A stretch of DNA of 64,000 nt from positions 11,798,775-11,862,774 of the forward strand of contig NC_080732.1 in NCBI RefSeq assembly GCF_019097595.1, written 5' to 3'. The translations under genes were made by a program, and so were the position numbers. The notes below the pieces were generated by a model, which searched no databases, was not told the DNA's origin, and saw only the letters and a list, made by a program, of their open reading frames with translations. Shown here one piece after another: positions 25,151 through 36,152 of the stretch; positions within the stretch are counted from its first letter, which is position 1, and every line of letters begins with the position of its first letter. The stretch comes from Hemibagrus wyckioides. Its lineage: Eukaryota > Chordata > Actinopteri > Siluriformes > Bagridae.

Positions 25151-25215
25151 ATGCCCTAACACGCCCTCAGTCACATGACGTCAGTCACACGCCGTCAGTC
25201 ACATGACCTCAGTCA
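25151..25215. repeat. Short tandem CGTCAGTCACATGAC-like words
   Basis: Four imperfect copies of a 13-14-bp word (ccctcagtcacatgacg, tcagtcacacgccg and so on). One copy contains TGACGTCA, a full CRE palindrome, at 25177-25184. It lies directly at the outer end of the inverted arm. Any regulatory role is unproven. Confidence 0.6.
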
Positions 25216-26379
25216 CAGCTGGTAAATAACACCTGAATAGCAGTGAATAAACCCCTAACTAGACACTAATAATCAATTAAGTAATTATTAACTAATAATC
25301 GCTGCTATTAAAACTGATCAGAACTAAAGGTTGTGAAGTCTAAATGTACAAACTACAACAACATGACAGAAGTACACCCAATCAATACAGGAGCTTTCTG
25401 AACTAATAGATTTGATCAGATCATTAATCTCCAGCTTTTTTGGACAAACTCTTGCTAAAGGTCATGCATGTGCACACCGGACACGGCACGTGCTTTTGCA
25501 GCTCACGGTCTCGTGCTCGTGCCGCTGTCCGGTCAGTAACCCCTCTGTCAGAAATACACCGTCATTCGCATGGCATATGCAGGACTAAAACACTACATGG
25601 GGAGCAGAAGCACGGTCTTGGTGCCGGACAAGAATCAGGGATCGATCCACTAACATTAGTGTCTGTCACAGTATCTTTAGGAAGCAGAAATCTGTACATT
25701 TCTAGTGCACAAGGCGCAGACTCTGCTACTAGCTCGTGTGTAGCTAGCCTGAACTAGCTAATGTTAGCTAAATTAGTATTAGGGAGAAACTACGTGTTAA
25801 AAGGACGATAATAAAAAAGGAGAACTAGAACAAAAACCTTAACGTGTTTTCTCATCACCTTTGTTGCCATCATCTTCACTGAACTGCTACAAATCTACAC
25901 AACAACAGCAGAACTTTATAGAACAGGACTCTCCAACCTGTTTTCCTTTAAGAGCTACTTTGACTAAATGGATAATGTTTTCATTTAGATCATTAAATTA
26001 GAGTTTTAAACACTTGTCAGTTTGAAGACACAAAAAATCTCTCTTACCTCAGTCTGAAAGTGTGAACCGTCTCCAAAGTAGAAATGATCAACCCTTCAGC
26101 AGTCCCACGTCACTGTTCTGATTCTGTAACTTCAGAACATTTCCATGGTAACCAGGGGCGTGGCTAGGGCTAATCCTTATCAATAGCTCTCGAGACCGGA
26201 AAGAGTTTAATCCAGCCCTGAATGTTTTATATAGCGTCAAATCCGCACCATAAATATCGTACTCGTAAAAATAAATAAAACACGTGAATCACAAGGATGC
26301 TAGTTTGTTCTTTCCAGCATGCTAGTGTTTGTTATTCCAAAAATCACGCGTAGAATTTTATGCAGATTAGGGGGCGGGA
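25216..26379. other. Intergenic, possible non-coding minus-strand exon near 26050-26160
   Basis: No coding gene is supported. On the minus strand, sequence upstream of 26048 ends with a good donor (GACTGAG then GTAAGAG), just inside the promoter-like region at 26380-26480. It could be a 5' untranslated exon of a minus-strand transcript. Its partner exons are not identified. Confidence 0.3.
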
Positions 26380-26480
26380 TAAAAGTCCCCATTGGTCCAC
26401 TGCTCAACCTACTGCCCTATCACAGCCTATCAGTAAAGTGACGTCACTGACGCGCTACTCTGCCGGTTAGTGTTTGAACC
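26380..26480. promoter_or_regulatory. Promoter-like region with CCAAT and CRE elements
   Basis: An inverted CCAAT box (ccattggtcc near 26388-26397) is followed at 26439-26446 by the palindromic CRE TGACGTCA within a CpG-containing stretch (actgacgcgctactctgccg). This arrangement is common at TATA-less, sometimes bidirectional, vertebrate promoters. It lies 310 bp before the SDTG-repeat frame. Confidence 0.45.
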
Positions 26481-26792
26481 TGTCTTAATCAAGTGAGAAG
26501 ATTTAATTAATCCGTTTCTTAAATGTGTGTCTATTGTAGTATCGTGTCAAACTTCCTGTTATTATGCTAAAGAGTATTTTAATGAACTGGACAAGTGTAT
26601 CATTGTACAATCATTAGCATCATAGCATAACATTATTGTTGCTCAAACAGTAGAGTAGTGCGCTAACAGCACTAAGCTCATGTGTTCAGTTTCATCATGA
26701 TGAAATGTAGAGCTTTAAAGTAATGTCATTCACTTTGTGTTTACTCTGATCTCTGTATTAACCCAGACTCTTAATCAGAGTCCTGTATCACC

Positions 26793-28409
26793 ATGTCCAC
26801 AGGTTCAGGTCAGCCAGATACAGGGTCAAATACAGGCTCAGGTCAGTCGGATACAGGGTCAGATACAGGTTCAGGTCAGTCAGATACAGGGTCAGATACA
26901 GGTTCAGGTCAGTCAGATACAGGGTCAGATACAGGCTCAGGTCAGTTAGATACAGGGTCAGATACAGGCTCAGGTCAGTCAGATACAGGCTCAGGTCAGT
27001 CAGATACAGGGTCAGATACAGGCTCAGGTCAGTCAGATACAGGGTCAGATACAGGCTCAGGTCAGTCAGATACAGGGTCAGATACAGGCTCAGATCAGTC
27101 AGATACAGGGTCAGATACAGGTTCAGGTCAGTCAGATACAGGGTCAGATACAGGCTCAGGTCAGTTAGATACAGGGTCAGATACAGGCTCAGATCAGTCA
27201 GATACAGGCTCAGGTCAGTCAGATACAGGGTCAGATACAGGCTCAGGTCAGTCAGATACAGGGTCAGATATAGGCTCAGGTCAATCAGATACAGGGTCAG
27301 ATACAGGCTCAGGTCAATCAGATACAGGCTCAGATACAGGCTCAGGTCAATCAGATACAGGCTCAGGTCAATCAGATACAGGCTCAGATACAGGCTCAGG
27401 TCAGTCAGATACAGGCTCAGATCAGTCAGATATAGGGTCAGGTCAATCAGATACAGGCTCAGGTCAGTCAGATACAGGGTCAGATACAGGCTCAGGTCAG
27501 TCAGATACAGGGTCAGATACAGGCTCAGGTCAGTCAGATACAGCATCAGATACAGGCTCAGGTCAGTCAGATACAGGGTCAGATACAGGCTCAGGTCAGT
27601 CAGATACAGGGTCAGATATAGGCTCAGGTCAATCAGATACAGGGTCAGATACAGGCTCAGGTCAATCAGATACAGGCTCAGATACAGGCTCAGGTCAATC
27701 AGATACAGGCTTAGGTCAATCAGATACAGGCTCAGATACAGGCTCAGGTCAGTCAGATACAGGCTCAGATCAGTCAGATATAGGGTCAGGTCAATCAGAT
27801 ACAGGCTCAGGTCAGTCAGATACAGGGTCAGATACAGGCTCAGGTCAGTCAGATACAGGGTCAGATACAGGCTCAGGTCAGTCAGATACAGCATCAGATA
27901 CACGCTCAGGTCAGTCAGATACAGCGTCAGATACACGCTCACGTCAGTCAGATACAGGGTCAGATACAGGCTGAGGTCAGTCAGATACAGGGTCTGGTCA
28001 GTCAGATTCAGGCTCAGATACAGGGTCAGGTCAGTCAGATACAGGATCAGGTCAGTCAGATTCAGGGTCTGGTCAGTCAGATTCAGGCTCAGATACAGGG
28101 TCAGGTCAGTCAGATACAGGGTCTGGTCAGTCAGATTCAGGCTCAGATACAGGGTCAGGTCAGTCAGATTCAGGGTCAGGGGCTGCAGGATCAGAGACGG
28201 ACACATGCACTAATCAGGACATGGCCATTCCAGAAACCAGGAAAGATAAAAGCTTTAGTCTGAATGTTCAGGGCTGCCATTACAGCAGTGTTCTTGCTTA
28301 TACAAGATCTACATGTTTGATATATAAAATACAGTTGTTGGTTTGTTTTTTTTGCATAATGTTTTTAAAGTATTTGACTCTGCACTTCTGTTTCTGCCCA
28401 TTGCAGTAG
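26793..28409 (+). CDS. Ser-Asp-Thr-Gly repeat open frame with one in-frame stop
   Basis: ATG at 26793 in the context caccATGT opens a frame built of GQSDTGSDTGS units (11 residues, 33 bp) with shorter variants. It runs 393 codons to TGA at 27972-27974. That TGA stands where neighbouring units have TCA, so one C-to-G change explains it. Beyond it the same frame stays open for 144 codons, leaving the repeats at SGSGAAGSETDTCTNQDM and ending at TAG 28407-28409 after a hydrophobic stretch (IQLLVCFFCIMFLKYLTLHF). A promoter-like region lies upstream and an ATAAAG-type signal near 28510. All units are multiples of 3 bp, so openness alone is weak evidence. No signal peptide, no known family. A real but allelic or decayed gene, or simply a minisatellite, are both possible. 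Confidence 0.4.
26800..28180. repeat. Minisatellite, 33-bp (15+18) unit
   Basis: Tandem copies of ggtcagtcagatacagg and gtcagatacaggctca alternate for about 1.4 kb, with a partly repeated higher-order block (about 27200-27480 resembles 27560-27840). Because every unit is divisible by three, a long frame is also open on the minus strand. Confidence 0.95.
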
Positions 28410-28555
28410 TTTTATCATTTATAATAAGTTTTTTTTTAAGTTTTTGTAATTCTGTGTCAAGGGCTGTTACTGCTAGTTCTGTCCTATGTTGAAAAAAAGA
28501 AAGAAAGAAAATAAAGTTTTATTAAAGCGGTGAGTGTTACTGTTTCATATTAAGG

Positions 28556-28595
<40 letters not shown>

Positions 28596-29526
28596 GTTTA
28601 TTCATATTAACAATGGCTTCTTGTCAGAGTCAAGCTCAAAACAACTCTTTAAATTAGAAATGATTTCTAGACTCTTTATTTATGTCTGTGTGTTAGAGAC
28701 AGATCAACATCATTATGGAGTTGCATGCCACCATAAAAGCTGCAGAAGGATTTAGGGTTAAATGCATTGCAAAATGATGCTATAAATGTAATTAAAACAC
28801 ATTTTTTTCCACAATTTGCTGCACATAGTTTAAAACTAATAAATACAGATCTCTTCCAAAGTCTCAGGATGGGGAGTTTGGGTCAGTGTGTGTCCTAAAC
28901 TGTGCCTGTGGTCACAGCATCCACTCAGTCTCTGTAAGCACAACCCCAGCACTCTGCTCCTCTAGAAAGCACCATGTCCTCCACACCTACACAAAACAAC
29001 TGGGGTCATTTAACAACCATTTTAGACATATTATACCTGATTCCTTGGACAATAAGGGCATCTAACTAACGTATACATTGATATGGATTACATGTAGCTG
29101 TGTGGAATCGCCCATCTTCTCACTTGCTTAAGACTAGCGATGTGTCGTTCATTTTGAACGAATCTTTCCCATGACTCGAGAACATCGAGTCGTCTCGGGG
29201 AGTGATTTGTTCATATTGTGTTCACCGCGCATGCGCAACATCGCATAAGATCAGTAAACAGAAAAGATTAGTTCACCTTTCGAGTCTTCGGGTTCGAGTC
29301 TTTCGTTTTTGTACCGTGACATGACCGCTTTATTGGATACAGAAATGAGTTCATTCTCAACCGTCCTTACAGTTTTTTTACTTTTACTTTCATGTGATGC
29401 ATTATAGCTTTTTATTTCCTACAGACTATAAATGTGTGAATATCTGTCATTATGGTTCTTTTCCATAACACTAAATGTTTTAATAAAGAGTTGGTTAATG
29501 CTTTAAACTTCATTAGGGAAAATCAT

Positions 29527-29581
<55 letters not shown>

Positions 29582-30616
29582 CTTATTTATCTACTTACTT
29601 TTTATTTTATTTTATTTTATTTATCAACTTACTGTTTATTTATTCTTTGTATTATTTATCTGAATAAACATCAGCTAACCCTGCAGTGTAGAAAATAGAA
29701 ATGTATAAATTCATGCATAAATCTGAGTGTTGTTTTTAATCCATATGCAGTTATTTAATAATATAGATTGCCTGTGTAACCTACACCTTTGTAACATAGC
29801 ATATTATAACAATGTACAGAGTCTTGAATTGTTGTTTATTGTTTATTTTTATTCATAAAGATTTATAGCAAAGGAAATAACTATCCCAAAATGAATTTAA
29901 ATAAAATCAGTGAAAACTCAAGCAAACTATAAAGCCACAGAGCCTAATAGTCATTACCATTTAACTTTTCGCAATATAAAGCCTAAAACAATATTGAACA
30001 ACAAATTGGGCTTTTTAATTATTTAGAGATTGTCTGTGTAACATACACACTCTTGAATTATTACAAAACTGGAAGCTTGGAAAACTGGAAATTGAAGCTT
30101 TTCTGCTGCTGTCCCAGGTGGTAAATTCATGTCACAGCCAATTTAAATTTATTAAAACGTTTGTCAGGAACGGGGTTCGAATCCCACTCAGTGCAAATGA
30201 ATGAAATTTTTTAACTGAGTGAAAATTGCTGCAATGCTACAAAAAAATGCTGCATACGGCTTTGTGAACTATAAGCACAAAGACAGCATGCAGTTCATGA
30301 AAGAGTTTATGTAAACACACATTTATGAATAATATATAATGAATTCTGTAAATAGAGACACAACAACAAAGAAATCAGTGTTTATCAATCAATTTATTTA
30401 TTTGACATTTTTAACACTAAAGAGCAATCGAAACAAAAGACACAAAAAATGTGAAAAAACACACACCAGAGACTGCACACACACATATATACATATTATT
30501 GCAAACTTTAAACACTAATTAATTTAACATACATTAAAATAAAGACAAAATATATACAAAATATATCTAAAAATAAATACAAATTCTATCTGAAAATCTA
30601 TAGAAAAGTCTGTGTG
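28410..30616. other. Intergenic with microsatellites and a palindromic repeat
   Basis: (GA)n at 28558-28593 and (TTTC)n at 29527-29582. At about 29135-29350 a repeat with ttcattttgaacgaatc and a second TTCGAGTC-rich half resembles a common fish non-autonomous DNA element. At 30173-30190 the word ggggttcgaatcccac looks like a lone tRNA T arm/B box. No gene seen. Confidence 0.5.
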
Positions 30617-31173
30617 TACACTACCAGTCAAAAGTTTGGACACACCTTTTAATTCAATGTTTTTTGTTTAGGGATTTATTTTCTACATCCTAGAACAATA
30701 CTGGAGATTTCAAAACTATGAAATAACACACATGGACTTAAGTAATCCATATGTAACGACAACAAAAAACAGTCAGTTGTTATTTTAAGACACGAAGGTC
30801 AGTTGTTCTGGAATAGTTCTTGCAAGAACAGTATTGTCAAGTGCATTTGCATAACCCATCAAGCACCATGATGAAACTGGCTCACATGAAGACCATCCCA
30901 GTAAAGCAAGACCAAAACTTACCTCTGCTGCAGAGGAGAAGTTCATTTAGAGTTACCAGCCTCAGAAATCACCAATTAACAGCACCTCAGATTAGAGCCG
31001 TTATGAAGGCTTTACAGAGCATCAGTAGCAGACATGTCTCAATAGCATCTGTTCAAAGGACATTATTCTGGATTTCGGCCACCTTCAGCATTGTTTTACA
31101 ATGTAGAAAGAAATAAACATCAAGAAAGACCATGGAATTAGAAGGAGTGTCCAAACTTTTGACTGGTAGTGTA
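30617..31173. mobile_element. Non-autonomous Tc1-like element with terminal inverted repeats
   Basis: It begins tacactaccagtcaaaagt and ends with the reverse complement acttttgactggtagtgta, giving about 30-bp inverted ends with TA at both borders. Internal length is about 560 bp. Remnants of a transposase N-terminus read on the plus strand (KTIPVKQDQ, LRNHQLTAPQI) with no catalytic part. It is a deletion derivative mobilised in trans. Confidence 0.85.
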
Positions 31174-31189
31174 TATGTGGACTGTTCGG

Positions 31190-31780
31190 ACCCTGCTTTA
31201 GTTCCATCTTACAAAACCTACACGGGCGTCCGACATGGTCAAAAGTCAAAGAAGCTTTATTACCATATATAGCTGATGCAGTACACGGTGAAATGAAACA
31301 ACGTTCCTCCTGAACCAGAGGTCCTATACTACAAGTATACAACTATACTACAAGGTGCATTCTTTAGAAACTAAACATACAGCATAAGTGCACAGGATGA
31401 CAAGACAAGACAGTGCAGACAAACAAGACACATAACGCTGACGCAAAAGAATAGTGTTTGACCGTGAGTGCAAAGAGATACAAATATTAAAGTGACGTGT
31501 ACATGTGAACAAGAAATATGTGTGTGTGTGTGTTGTTCAACAGTCTGGTTGTGTGGGTCTGAATGCTTCAGTACCTCTTTCCGGATGGCAGAAGGGTGAA
31601 GAGTGTGTGTGAGGGGTGTGTGGGGTCGTCCACAATGCTGTTTGCTTTACGGATGCAGCGTGTGGAGTACATGTCCATAATAGAGGGAAGAGAGACGCTG
31701 ATGATCTTCTCAGCTGATGGTGAGCTTCAGGCCTCTTACGTTTCTGCAGTCTTTTCTCCTCCACCTGTTGCTTGGTAGAT
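31190..31780 (-). mobile_element. LINE fragment: ORF2 C-terminus and 3' UTR
   Basis: The minus strand at 31740-31560 encodes, across small frame changes, KIISVSLPSIMDMYSTRC, IRKANSIVDDPTHP and LFTLLPSGKRY. This is the C-terminal region of a fish non-LTR ORF2. The 3' UTR follows toward 31200 and ends in the well-known ttgactttgacc-type tail (plus: gtcaaaagtcaaagaagctt). 5' truncated. Confidence 0.65.
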
Positions 31781-31944
31781 GCAAGTTCTCTCTGAAAGAA
31801 CTCAGGTGGTATGGAGAGGGCAGCAGAAGGCACTGCAAGATATGAAATCTTGTCAGGCATTTGTGTATAAGAATATAAAAGGTTTTAAATACTCCATTCT
31901 TACATTACCTTTTACTTTTAACTTTAGTGATTAATGCACAACAG

Positions 31945-33303
31945 ATGAGATGAGATGAGATGAGATGAGATGAGATGAGATTATTTGTGTGTATTATGAT
32001 GACAGGCTTTTCCCTTCAGGGGTCGCCACAGCCAATCATCTCTCTCCACCTATCCCTATCTTCTGCATCCCCAACACTTGCACCCACTAGCTTCATATCC
32101 TCATTTATTACATCCATATACCTCCTCTTTGGCCTTCCTCTTTTCCTCCTGCCTGGCAGCTCCATGTCCAACATTCTCCTACCAATATACTCACTCTCCC
32201 TCCTCTGAACATGTCCAAACCATCTTAATCTGTCCTCCCTAACTTTGTCCCCCAAACCTCCAACATGAGCTGTCCCTCTGATGTACTCATTCCTAATCCT
32301 GTCCAACCTTGTCACTCCCAAAGAGAACCTCAACATCTTCAGCTCTGCTACCTCCAGCTCTGACTCCTGTCTCTTCCTCAGTGATACTGTCTCTAAACCG
32401 TACAGCATGGCCGGTCTCACCACTATCTTGTACACCTTCCCCTTGATTCTCGCTGATATTTTTCTATCACACAGAACTCCCGACACCTTTCTCCACCCAT
32501 TCCAACCTGCCTGCACTCGCTTCTTTACCTCTATCCCACACTCTCCATTACTCTGGACTGTTGACCCCAAGTACCTAAACTCCTGTACCTTCTTCACCTC
32601 TTCACCCTGTAATCTTACTGTTCCACTTCCCTCCCTTTCATTCACACACATGTACTCAGTCTTACTACGACCAAGTTTCATTCCTCTTCTCTCCAGCGCA
32701 AACCTCCACCTCTCCAGGTTTTCCTCCACCTGCTCCCTGCTCTCACTAGAGATCACAATGTCATCTGCAAACATCATTGTCCAAGGAGACTCCCGTCTGA
32801 CCTCCTCTGATAACTGGTCCATCACCATAGCAAACAGGAAGGGGCTCAGAGCCGATCCCTGATGCAGTCCCACCTCCACTTTGAAATCCTCTGTCTGCCC
32901 TACAGCACACCTCACCACTGTCCTGCTCCTCTCATACATGTCCTGCACCACTCTGACATACTTCTCTGCTACTCCTGGCTTCCTCATACAGTACCACAGC
33001 TCTTCTCTTGGCACCCTGTCATACGCTTTCTCCAAGTCTACAAACACACAGTGCAACTCTCTCTGACCATCCCTATACTTCTCCATCAACATTCTCAGAG
33101 CAAAAATTGCATCTGTTGTGCTCTTTCTGGGCATGAAGCCATACTGCTGCTCACAAATTTCCAATACCTTCCTTAACCTAGCTTCCACTACTCTTTCCCA
33201 TAGCTTCATTGTATTGTATTGGCTCATCAGCTTTATCCCCCTATAGTTGCTGCAACTCTGCACGTCACCCTTATTCTTAAAGATCGGCACTAATACACTA
33301 ATA
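31945..33303 (-). mobile_element. RTE-type LINE, 5'-truncated, open reverse transcriptase
   Basis: A minus-strand frame from 33323 to 32016 (435 codons, the first few from flanking sequence) covers the RT: LVPIFKNKGDVQSCSNYRG, YGFMPRKSTTDAIFALR, CVFVDLEKAYDRVP, LHQGSALSPFLFAMV, and MMFADDIVISS with the catalytic FADD. It ends with the C-terminal tail EMIGCGDP. The endonuclease is missing. The 3' end is cgacccctgaagggaaaagc then (ATCTC)n at 31945-31980. It is the same family as 20190-22304 but keeps the part that copy lacks. The frame is intact, so the insertion is fairly young. Confidence 0.9.
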
Positions 33304-34113
33304 ACTTTCTGAGGCTGTGGCATTTAAGCAGCCCAGCAGGCCCAATGTGCCATAAAAACATTTCCCACACCGTTGCACCACCTCCACCAGCCTGGACTGT
33401 TTTAAATAGTAGATTATAGAAATGATTTTAAACCTCTCTTTTCTCTCTCTTGAAGTGAACATGATTGCATGTAGCCAGTTCACCTGATTGCATGTTTTGG
33501 GGAGCAGGGAGGAGGAAGAAACTGACACAAACATGATCATGTAGATCATGTGGATTGGGATTACATTTTTTTATGTGCTACAGAAATTTGGTTTTGGCAA
33601 CACATTCATTTCCTGGATTAAAATTTTATATTCCTTCCCAGTCTCCTCAGTTTGGACAAATGGAGTATCTTCCTCTTATTTCCCCTTGAAACGCGGCACA
33701 AGACAGGGCTTCCCACTTTCACCTTTGCTTTTTGCATTGGTAATTGAACCCTTAGCAATTGCCATTCATACTGAACAATTGGGAGAGCTGGTACAGTTCA
33801 CAAAATCTCAGAATGATTTTGCTCGCTGGTCAGCTCTCCCCATTTCTCTGGCTGATCGTTTAAACTCAGTAAAGATGAACATTTTGCCTAGATTTCTGTA
33901 TTTATTTCAGTGTGTTCCAATTTTTATATCTAAAACTTTCTTTAAGACTTTAAAACAACACATCTCATCTTTTATTTGGAACAAATGACCAGCCAGAATC
34001 CCCAGGGAAATACTTTAAAAACCAAATTGCCATCTCAAAACTAATTTCCCAACTTTTCGAATCTTCCACAAAAAATCCCATCTAGATCAAATTCTTGAAG
34101 TACCTTTAGATAA
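33303..34113 (+). mobile_element. L1-type LINE segment within duplicated block (copy 1)
   Basis: The frame at 33548-33988 reads FGFGNTFISWIKILY, GTRQGFPLSPLLFALVIEP, then jumps to FTKSQNDFARWSALPISL and MNILPRFLYLFQ, ending FIWNK. This is L1/Tx1 RT with the palm motif (YADD region) deleted between LAIAIHTEQ and FTKSQND. The same deletion occurs at 46275-47402 and, in the retained part, at 62590-63250. Copy 1 has a further deletion of about 330 bp at 34025. Block limits match the reverse complement of 46275-47402. Confidence 0.8.
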
Positions 34114-34850
34114 AGGTTGTTTCCAACACATTAACATATATTTTGCACTTAAAAAAAAAAAAGTACTTGAGTACTTTGTACAGTGGGTCAAATTGACCCG
34201 AAGATAACAGGAGGGTTAAATGATTGGAGTTTTTAGAGAAACAATAATCAGAAAGAGGACATTCTTAAAAAAGAGAGATTTGATTTGAAACCTGAACTGC
34301 TATCAGGGCCATGCTGAACACCTTCTGACCAATCCAAATCAAGTATAAATTTTAATGTCAATACTGCACATAATTATCAAATAAAAGTCTATCCAGCTGT
34401 TATGCAAAAGTCTGTAATAATGTTTCTCTTAAGCGTTTTAATGAAAATCCATATTTTGGTGTAATTTATACACATTGATTTGTCCATCATGACTTTTGGA
34501 GGCTTTATTATGTCCATTTTATAATGAAACAGCAAAAGACTTTGAAAATCATCTGTCATTTTCTGATCATGATAAATATCAACACAACTAGACTGAAATA
34601 TACAGGTAAGATATCTACTGGTTTCCTGTCAGGGTTGTGACTTTTTCTGGCCACTAGAGACCCCCACTGCCTTTTTGTTGGTTTTCAGTCTCTGTCATTA
34701 TGTCTAATAGGTGTCACCTGTGCTTTGTTTAGGTTTGTGTATTTAAGTACAGAGTAATGAGAGTGTTTCTGCATGAGTGTGTGATGCAGAGAGCAGTGTG
34801 GTGTCCTTGGCTTATGGCTGCATGTAGATATACAGTAGGGTCTGATTGGT
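34114..34850 (+). repeat. Duplicated block with LTR-like end (copies at 40.2, 45.2 and 63.8 kb)
   Basis: From aaggttgtttccaacacatt to tatttaagt this matches 63310-63950 in direct orientation. Its part from 34345 also matches 39930-40345 (direct) and 45137-45545 (inverted). The segment from tgtcagggttgtg (34627) with ggccactagagaccccc and gtgtatttaag resembles the start of a fish LTR with a TATA-like word. No protein is encoded. Confidence 0.6.
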
Positions 34851-35194
34851 TTTCTTTAAAACAATTCTCCAAAGAAGAGTTGACCAAATTTTCTCTACAG
34901 TGATGTGAAAGACTCCTTGCCAGTTATCATTTATGCTCAATTGCAGTTGTTGCTGCTGAAGGTGGCATAGCCAGTTATTAGTGTGGGGGAAATTACTTTT
35001 TTACATAGGCAAACCAGGCAGGTTTGGACAGCTTTTTTCCCTTAAGAAATGATAAAATTTAAAAACTGCATTTTGTATTTACTTGGGTTATCCTTGTATA
35101 AAAAATAATTTGCTTGATGAGCCGAATCATTTAAGTGTGACAAATATGGAAAAAAAAATCAGGAAGGAGCAAATTTTGGTTCATTGTTGATGGT

Positions 35195-35790
35195 GTTGTC
35201 CACCTGCTGAAACAGCCCTGACCCGTCATCCACTGACACCTTTCTATCAGAACCAGCATTAACTTCAGCAAGGTGAGCAACAGTAGCTCGTCTTTGGGAT
35301 CGGATCAGATGGGCCAGCCTTCGCTCCTCATGTGCATCAATGAGCCTTGGCTGCCCATGACCCTGTCAGTTCCCCACTGTTCCTTCCTTGGACCACTTTA
35401 GATACTGACCAGTGCAGACCTGGAACACCCCCACAAGAGCTGCGGTTTTGGAGATTCTCTGATCCAGTCGTTTAGCTGTCACAATTTGGCCCTTGTCAAG
35501 TTGCCCAAATGCCTACACTCGCCCATTTTTCTGCATCTAACACATCAACTTTGAGGACAAAATGTTCACTTACTGTCTAATATATATCCCACCCACAAAG
35601 AGGTGCCGTGATAAGATAATTAGTTCAGATAATTATTCACTTCATCTGTCATTATATATATAAAAACTACATACATATAGGGATCTAGTGGAGACCACAC
35701 CTCTATGGAGCAGGGCTGCAGGGCAGATTTAGCTGTAAAAGGGGGACCAACACAATATTAGGCAAGTGGTCATAATGTTATGGCATATAT
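35195..35790 (-). mobile_element. Tc1-like transposase remnant (N-terminal half plus terminus)
   Basis: Minus-strand reading from 35545 gives LDQRISKTAALVGVFQV, SKEGTVGN, then a stop, HGQPRLIDAHEERRLAHLI and RSQRRATVAHLAEVNAGS. This is the HTH half of a Tc1-like transposase. The plus end (caatattaggcaagtggtca, 35755-35785) is the terminal word found again near 53895-53920. The element is deleted internally. Confidence 0.65.
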
Positions 35791-35803
35791 CAGTTTATGT
35801 ATG

Positions 35804-35846
<43 letters not shown>

Positions 35847-35979
35847 TTTACTATTCAAAACTCATACAATATGTGTGCATGTGTAAAAATAAAAACAAGA
35901 AAAAATTTTTTATTTATATATCTATTCGTCAGTATGAGTGAGGGGAACCACGGAGGTCTGCGCATGCGCTTGTCACGCT

Positions 35980-36000
35980 GCAGCGTCACGTGATGTAGTT
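35980..36000. promoter_or_regulatory. E-box CACGTG upstream of the unknown four-exon gene
   Basis: The palindrome TCACGTGA lies about 165 bp before the first ATG at 36153, in a short CpG-containing stretch (gcatgcgcttgtcacgctgc). TCACGTGA fits USF/TFE-type bHLH-ZIP sites. No TATA box is evident nearby. Confidence 0.4.
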
Positions 36001-36152
36001 TCTGTGGAGTGTTTACTTTTAAATCCTAAAGTGTTGCGGTTCTGAAGGTCGCAAGACTTGGATTATTTTTTGGCATTTTTGCTTCACACCTTTCGGATTT
36101 CTCTTTACTCCACTACTGGATTTGACTCCTACACCGACTCTACAGCGCAGCG

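Noticed and set aside
26788..28206. 472-codon minus-strand frame over the SDTG minisatellite (LYLTDLS pattern)
   Set aside because: It is the mirror of a repeat whose units are all multiples of three. There is no promoter, unique sequence or family feature on that strand.
32281..33176. Plus-strand frames of 60-193 codons
   Set aside because: Shadows of the minus-strand RTE reverse transcriptase.
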